Shown: piece by piece, positions 58,259 through 64,000 of the stretch
How the letters are laid out: each line of letters opens with the position of its first letter
Position numbering within the stretch: the first letter of the stretch is position 1
Source: Cylindrodendrum hubeiense
Taxonomy: Eukaryota > Ascomycota > Sordariomycetes > Hypocreales > Nectriaceae
Length of the DNA: 64,000 nucleotides
Assembly: GCA_014621425.1 (NCBI GenBank)
Contig: JAANBB010000004.1
Span: 248,001 to 312,000 of the forward strand
Reading direction: 5' to 3'
Made by a program: the position numbers and the translations under genes
Notes under the pieces: model-generated
What the model was told of the DNA's origin: nothing
The model's database searches: none
What the model saw: the letters and a program-made list of their open reading frames with translations, nothing else

Positions 58259-58964
58259 CTACGTGCGATCTTCTGGTGTACCTCCAGTCGCCATGTCCTT
58301 GGGATCAAATCCTTCTGTGCCTAAGGTTTGACCACTGGTCTTGATAGGTTCGGCCGCTTGGTTTTCAGTTAGTTGCTAGCTCGATCAACCCGAAGTGAAG
58401 GGTGTGATGAATGTTGCTGACCTATCAGGACAAATAAGACACGGGCCGTCTTATCGGTTCGGTTTTCCCAGCTGTGGATAGTTCCACGCTGAACACAGGT
58501 ATCGCCAGCTCTGAATGTGGCTTCGATGTGGTTATCAAGTCGACTATCGATCACATGTCAACAGAGTGATACTAATGAGAGTAGTGAAAGCTCACCAAAC
58601 TATTTCTCCTTCCAAGATTACACCAAAATCGAGAGACTCGGTGCGGTGAAACAACTAGGCCACATTTAGCTTGATCAAATATAAATTCTGAAGTTGGGTT
58701 GCTTCATACTGATTTGTTGTGAGGCTTGAAGTCGACGACCCTCAACACCACCCCGTCCTTGTTCGCAAGACTTTCTGTCCGCTTGAGCATAGGATCCACC
58801 CATCCTTCGTTTGAGGCTGGGAACTGGTGTGTCTCATAGAGAACAGCAAAGTCGAGGTTTTCATCCACGGGGACGACTGGGACAATGGTGTCCGCGACAA
58901 ATATGGCATTACCAGCTGCATCGTGACCTGTAACGACTCGTCGAGGGGGTGGAAGTCCTGCCAT
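58259..58964 (-). CDS. Small cupin-domain protein
   Basis: This single-domain cupin has four exons, 58964-58710, 58654-58596, 58543-58422 and 58356-58259 (introns 55, 52 and 65 bp), giving 177 aa. It starts MAGLPPPRRVVTGHDAAGN, a start typical of a conserved fungal cupin family. Cupin motif 1 lies around LFHRTESLDFGVILEGEI and motif 2 around GDTCVQRGTIHSWENRT. His residues in both (FHRTE and TIHSW) could bind metal. The C-terminus ends GFDPKDMATGGTPEDRT. Relatives are annotated only as cupin or salt-induced outer-membrane-like proteins; the catalytic activity is unknown. A longer frame upstream of 58964 is disregarded because the family starts here. Confidence 0.85.
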
Positions 58965-60168
58965 GGTTATGCAGCTTTCTGTTTGCTCTTTCACTGAAGT
59001 TGGATGGCTTGATGTTGGTACTTTCTGTGCCAATTCAATTGATATGGGAAATCTCAAGTCCCAGTATTCGGGGTTGAGAGATTTTGATAATTAACAAAAT
59101 GTAACTTGTTTTGATGTTGATATCATAGTGGAATCTATGGGAGAGTTGAATGGTGGGGGGTTCTCAATTTATATTCTTATGACGTAGGCAATTGAGGAAT
59201 GCATTGAAGTGGAGGGTGAGACCTCCAATCTGTTCTTGAGTAACTGCCGTGGGCACCTCCTTGGTCACTACCTGCGCCATTCATCATAGGTGTGTCATGT
59301 AGAGTCAGAACGCTGTTTCATTGGCTGGTAGGTCAATCAATGCTCGTATCTGTAGTACAAGCCACATGGTGGTATCTTACTGGACATACTGTTCCGTCGG
59401 GCCGACCCGTCAGCATGTCATTTGATCTTCTGTGCACCGGGAAACACTACTCGCTCATCGGCCCGACCAAAACGAAAAAGGTCATTAGGCGAGTTTAAGA
59501 CAGTTTTGTTCCAGCTTTATAGGGAAAGGATGCATCTGCGGTGTTCAAATTCTGTGTGATTGCTTTATACACCTCAATGTTTTATTGGAACTTTCTGTAT
59601 TGTGAATCTGAACTCGATCGCTGCTGGCACACATGACCCCGGATATGGATAGGGGGCGGGGAAGGTACTGTTGTAATACCATCAATAGTTCACTTGTGAA
59701 TTGATCATAAGAATGGTACGCCCTCTGCGCCGATAGTGAGGGTTATGTTGGATGAGCCAATGTTGGCCTGCCCCCGAATAACCAATTCTTCTGTCTACCA
59801 TTAATAAATGAGAAAACACTCACCCCTGACTGAGACGATCCCGCTACTTCAGGTAGCCCTATGTTAGGTGAATACAATACTCAATGCCCAGAGTACTCCT
59901 GTGCTTGAAGACTGCACGATCTACCGTCCTCGACCGCCAGGGCTGTCCTAGGTCGCACCATGTCTGGCGATCCTTCCATAACTGGGAAACCTAGTAGGCT
60001 TTCTGCCGTCGTAGATCGCCTGATAATAATCCGGGCCATGCTACTCTGTGGAAAACACCTCATTGTGTGCTAAAGCTGATTTGTTGTTACTGTACAATGT
60101 CAAACTACTGGTATCAATTCATGATCCATCCCTAAAGAAGGCTTTAACCCCTAGCTTGCCCTAGAAGC
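58965..60168. other. Intergenic, no gene recognised
   Basis: This 1.2 kb stretch runs from the cupin start to the eroded phosphatase. Short open frames occur without motifs. It probably contains the cupin promoter (nearest ~300 bp). Confidence 0.5.
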
Positions 60169-61289
60169 ATGGCTGATCTACAAGAGCGCACACGAAAAGA
60201 AAAGAGGTTCGAATTGGTTGAGACTGCATTGTCCAATCTAAAACATTCAACCGCCGTTGCACCTGAACCTACAACTAGATGGGTACCTCGGGGAGCGTCA
60301 TTTAAATGGGTTACTCCTTGCAAGTCATTTGGAGGCTTTGAACATGACTCCAAAACCAGGCGTATTCGTCGATTTCGCCTATCAAGCTCAAAATTATCAA
60401 ATTGGACCCTCCAACAAAAATGGATTAATCAAACAGACTCTCTCAATTAAACCAGCTCAACATGGACTAGCATCCACATGTATTATTGGACGTGATACAA
60501 TCCCAAGCCCATGGACCTACTACTCCAAAGACTTTGGCATTATTTCTGGTACAACTAGACCGTGTTTCACGTACACTTGACAAAAGATACTTATTTATTG
60601 CAGGAATTAACGACACTCTGAAGATTACAAAAACCAGTGATCCGTGTGGTGTCCTGCGGCAGACCTTTATTCATAAACCAGAACCTGTTCCAGGGATGCC
60701 CCTATTTTTCAGACATCTTATCCGTGTTTTATCCCCAAGCGTATACTATGTATCTGCATCTCCTTATGAGCTATATCCAACTCTGTATGAATATTGCAGA
60801 AAATCATTATCACTATGGCGCTCCGATGTTACGCGAGTCACACTGGGGATCTGTGGCCGGCCTTCTTACTTCTTTAATGGTCTGGACATTGGAGTATAAG
60901 GTAGAACGTATTAAGTAAATTCATGCGCAGAATCCAAGGCAGAAACGATGCTTATTGGTAATTCAACACAAACTGACCCTGAGGCGTGTGGAGAAATGGG
61001 AGTTCTGACTCAATAACATGGCTTCGACTTTTCCAGTACAATTAACTTATTGAACAGTGACCGACTATTCCCCGACTGGGTTCACCGCATACTTATCATA
61101 ATTGCGAGGGACATGGATGCTCTAGGCATAGAGGAAAAGAATCAGCTAGAGCGTTTTGAAACAGCCTTTAAGGGAGTACCAAAAGATGTGTGGGAGCTAA
61201 AGCAAGATTTTCTGATAATGATGGCAATAGGCTATGGGTATCAGAGCAAAAGAATAGATTCGAGGCTGAACATAACGTTGGTACATTAG
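60169..61289 (+). pseudogene. Eroded APP1/DUF2183 phosphatidate phosphatase
   Basis: APP1-type enzymes dephosphorylate phosphatidate through a D-x-D-x-T motif. Here segments in three frames line up in family order. GINDTLKIT sits near 60605 where S-D-I-D-D-T is expected; PVPGMPLFFRHL and YYVSASPYELYP lie at 60690-60785. PMLRESHWGSVAGLLTSL follows a frameshift near 60790-60815, and an in-frame TAA lies at 60916. LLIGNSTQTDPEA lies near 60950, then PDWVHRI and EEKNQLERFETAFKGVP at 61075-61180. Both catalytic aspartates are changed (to Gly and Asn). The N-terminal part from ATG 60169 (MADLQERTRKEKRFELVE) may belong but is unrecognised. Frameshifts, stop and lost active site mark a pseudogene. 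Confidence 0.75.
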
Positions 61290-62326
61290 AGAAAGTGGGT
61301 GGACAATAATTCTAAAAATTATCGTCTCGGGACATCTCTACATACTATGGCCGGCCACGATTAGCAGTAATTTAATTGCACGTCATATCCAGGTTTCAAG
61401 TCCGGTAATTACCCTACACGAATAATAGCGGAATCCCGGTTGGTCCAGCAAACTGGTTAAATGGTTGCCCGTCAACAACATTAATAATATCGATATCCAG
61501 ACAGAAGTGCGTCAAGAAATAAATGGCTTAATTATGGACTAGGGGGCCACTGACCTCCAAAGAGCTTGCTGTTGCGTTCCGGTAGATTAGTCCAGTGCAA
61601 AGTTCCCCAGAGCTTGAGACAGGGCATTGATATAGTAAGTGGTGCAAAAATGAACCGGAGTTCGAAGTCCATTCCTCGTCAGAGGCAAATCGCAACCCGA
61701 AGAAGCAAGAAATAAGATTCTCCAGCCCCATGAGAATGTATTTGATCAAGAGAATGGCGCCCAGCTACCACAATTAAGATCAGAAATTGGACTGCGGCAT
61801 TTTCTCCTCGACAGATTTGTCTGTGGCTTGACAAACTCAAAGCCTTACGAGTTTTCTCTCTCCCTTCCGCTCTTTTCCTCAAATCGTAAGTTTCGGACTT
61901 TTATTGCTATGATCCATGCAAACCAGGGGGTTGATGATCTGCTCCATAAGAATGGCTCTCGGGGCTCCTGCGTTACTTCGTTGATTCGAAGAGGAAGGCT
62001 AATTGTTTCATATCACTAGTTTACGGAGACATGACTCTGCTAAGACGCACACCTGAAAAAAAACGGGCAGGAATTCCAGCTTATCTCAGTTCGATAACTA
62101 CAACAAGTCGAACTACGTCCAAGCCATGCCGTGCTTGTTGCCAGAAATGGATGAGCGCGAAACTAAAAATAATGATTAGTCACAGCCACATTTGCTTCAA
62201 ACTCATCGGACGGTTGTGCGGCGGGTGCTTTTTAATGTACCTGCATCATCCCAATGAATATCCACGCAATATTGATGTCCTCCTTTCCTATTTGTTATAC
62301 CTCTTTATCATCATCGCACTTTTAGA
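61290..62326. other. Intergenic, no gene recognised
   Basis: About 1 kb before the last regulator gene. Open frames of 60-136 codons overlap in different frames with no recognisable motif. A CT-rich patch lies around 61850-61885. Confidence 0.5.
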
Positions 62327-63511
62327 ATGCCGGATTTCAGACCACGACGAGCTCACAAAAAGTCTCGTGGAGGTTGTAGGCAATGCAAGGAGCGGCACCA
62401 GAAATGTGACGAGACGCGACCGGCATGCGTTAATTGCTTGACTACCCTGCGGCGCTGTTCATACATAGAGCAGCTCGCAGCATCTGCTTCACAGTCAGAT
62501 TCTTCTCCTTCAACGTCAGTTCATGCAGATCAAACGCTAAGCCGTCAGGGCTTCGAGTCCACCAATGGCTCGGATAGCACTGCCTTTCCACAAACAGCCT
62601 CTCGAGATACTTGTGTGTTCTCCTTGCAGCATATGGCCCTGCTGCGCCATGCCGAAATGGACAGTTTGGACTTTATAATGTGCGACGATGACTCAGCGAG
62701 CGCGGTCTCGCGTATCTGCGAAATCGCTCTCACTTCACAATACGTACTTGACGAGTTCTTGGCTCTATCTGCGTTGCATTTGAGCGTTCGACGCCCTTCA
62801 GAACACCACCATTATCGTCACCTGGCTGTTGAGCTACAGTGTCGAGCTCTTTCTTTACATAACAAGGCGATCAAGGATGTATCGAGCCAAAACTGTCTAC
62901 CCCGGTTCATATTTTCGTCTCTCTTGGGTCTTCATGTGCTCTGCGATACCCTTGCAACTCTTCGTGGGGACTTCGACACGTTCCTTACATATTTCTGGGA
63001 TTATCTCAGTATCCAAAGGGGCGTGGGAATACTGACAGGACAATGGTGGCAAATTCTTGCAGATTCGTCATTGACATATCAGTTTTTGCCCAAGGACATG
63101 AATCTGAATCCTGCGGAAGAGGAAGAGGAATTGAGTGGTGAGTGTATTGGGCTCAAGCCTATGTTGATACAGTCCCGTCTGGGTACAAGGTCCGTCGATG
63201 CATGCAAAGCAGCAATCAAGGCCCTCAACAGAGCTTTCCAAATTTACTATAGGCTCTCTGCGGTGGGCAACCGGCGATGCCATGCTGCTATGGCATTTCC
63301 CGTCCTTGTGCCTGCCAGTTATGCGGACATCTTGAGAAAGGGAGTTCCCGAGGCTCTCGTGATATTGGCGCACTACGGCTTGCTACTTCACAAATGTCAG
63401 GAGTTTTGGGTGTTCGGTGGCGCTGGCAAAGTTTTGATTCGCCATATTACAAGCACAGTTGGGGCTCAATGGGATATTTATATGCAATTGCCAAAGGCTG
63501 TATTGTCATAA
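62327..63511 (+). CDS. Zn2Cys6 transcription factor, sterol-uptake-regulator-like
   Basis: This intronless 394-aa nuclear regulator has its Zn2Cys6 cluster at the N-terminus (residues about 17-45; C-x2-C-x6-C-x6-C-x2-C-x6-C: GCRQCKERHQKCDE, PACVNC, RRCSY). The six-residue spacing in the middle loop and the R-R-A-H-K-K-S-R-G-G-C lead-in are typical of the Upc2/sterol uptake control group. A Ser-rich linker follows, then a helical domain with QHMALLRHAEMDSL, LALSALHLSVRRP and HYRHLAVELQCRALSLHNKAI. These match the fungal-specific C-terminal domain of that group. Length and single exon also fit. Targets cannot be inferred. Confidence 0.88.
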   Translation: MPDFRPRRAHKKSRGGCRQCKERHQKCDETRPACVNCLTTLRRCSYIEQLAASASQSDSSPSTSVHADQTLSRQGFESTNGSDSTAFPQTASRDTCVFSLQHMALLRHAEMDSLDFIMCDDDSASAVSRICEIALTSQYVLDEFLALSALHLSVRRPSEHHHYRHLAVELQCRALSLHNKAIKDVSSQNCLPRFIFSSLLGLHVLCDTLATLRGDFDTFLTYFWDYLSIQRGVGILTGQWWQILADSSLTYQFLPKDMNLNPAEEEEELSGECIGLKPMLIQSRLGTRSVDACKAAIKALNRAFQIYYRLSAVGNRRCHAAMAFPVLVPASYADILRKGVPEALVILAHYGLLLHKCQEFWVFGGAGKVLIRHITSTVGAQWDIYMQLPKAVLS

Positions 63512-64000
63512 TGTAGTTACAAAACAAGGCATACCAAGGACGGATAAACAGAGCAAATAATTAATTAATTACACACATCTATAGTGCATGTCTGATATTC
63601 CTGATCAAAGTCGCATCTTGGTAGAAAGCAAGAGCTTTTGAGACATCAGATCTGCCTGATGGTTCATGTGGGATTCTTTTTGGCTACACTCTGGTGGATT
63701 GCCAAAGTCTCGAATGCGGTATATCGGCTGACAGCGAGCCTCAAATATCCAACGCCTCTGCCAAGAAGGAAACGGTGCCGAGCAAGTCGGACTAAAAGGT
63801 CCCGAGCGCGTCACCATCTGAGGTCGAACGTCCCTGGCATACATCCTTGTATACGGGTATTCGCTAAGCGCACACTAAGAAGATCTACGCCTAGTCAGGC
63901 TGAACAAGAAGCTTCCGACGGCACTTGGTGCTAGGTCGAGTGGTCCAACGGAGACGCTAATGCAGAACCCCTGTATACGAGTATTCGCTAGAGCGCCAAG
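63512..64000. other. 3' flank of the last gene; short direct repeat
   Basis: No gene is recognised. A motif of about 25 bp containing TGTATACGGGTATTCGCTA (63848-63866) recurs with small changes as TGTATACGAGTATTCGCTA (63972-63990). A truncated gene beginning beyond the edge cannot be excluded. Confidence 0.4.

Noticed and set aside
62031..62441. Open frame of 136 codons overlapping the start of the last regulator
   Set aside because: It overlaps the Zn2Cys6 coding region in another frame and has no motif.
1..64000. CRISPR arrays, Starship-type captain recombinase, rRNA or intact tRNA genes
   Set aside because: None seen. No regularly spaced repeat array, no tyrosine-recombinase motif and no convincing RNA gene were recognised on either strand.

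Overview
This window comes from a filamentous ascomycete, most probably an Aspergillus/Penicillium-type Eurotiomycete. The evidence is the many 45-86 bp GT-AG introns with CTAAC-like branch points, fungus-only families (Zn2Cys6 regulators, rhodopsin-domain/Pth11-like membrane proteins, Crh-type GH16, secreted tyrosinase), and LTR retrotransposons mutated almost entirely by transitions, as in repeat-induced point mutation (RIP). The genus is inference. No PKS, NRPS or terpene core enzyme is visible.

Left part (1-31 kb). A partial short-chain dehydrogenase (-) and a flavin monooxygenase (+) diverge from a shared 1.45 kb spacer. A glutathione S-transferase follows, then an unrecognised four-helix membrane protein whose promoter carries five tandem 10-bp TGCCT units. 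Next come an intact five-exon rhodopsin-domain protein flanked by eroded pieces resembling HET proteins, and a large glycosylated fungal membrane protein. A divergent copy of the complex I subunit NDUFS7/PSST shares a 709 bp promoter, loaded with CCCACAT motifs, with a C2H2 + Zn2Cys6 regulator. A ten-exon Zn2Cys6 regulator (with a likely GC-AG intron), a second rhodopsin-domain protein, a secreted tyrosinase and an aldo-keto reductase complete this part.

Middle (31.1-49.7 kb). One very AT-rich block is fully explained as nested retrotransposons. The outer element, on the minus strand and probably Ty1/copia, has 190-bp LTRs and a perfect 5-bp AGAGT target duplication. It contains an inverted 525-bp solo LTR and a 12.7 kb Ty3/gypsy element (plus strand, 525-bp LTRs). 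Both elements are dead. About 4.7 kb between the gypsy integrase and its 3' LTR is unexplained. A 179-bp terminal-inverted-repeat element lies next to the insertion point.

Right part (49.7-64 kb). This holds an unrecognised basic protein, a Crh-like GH16 glycosidase with a single-base frameshift, a third rhodopsin-domain protein, a zinc-independent medium-chain reductase converging with a small cupin protein, an eroded APP1/DUF2183 phosphatase pseudogene that has lost its catalytic aspartates, and an intronless Zn2Cys6 regulator.

The mixture of regulators, redox enzymes, membrane sensors, broken genes and retrotransposons fits an accessory genomic region. The two regulators beside the NDUFS7 copy could be a local control unit, which is inference. 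Splice models were built by eye from consensus sites, frame and family conservation.
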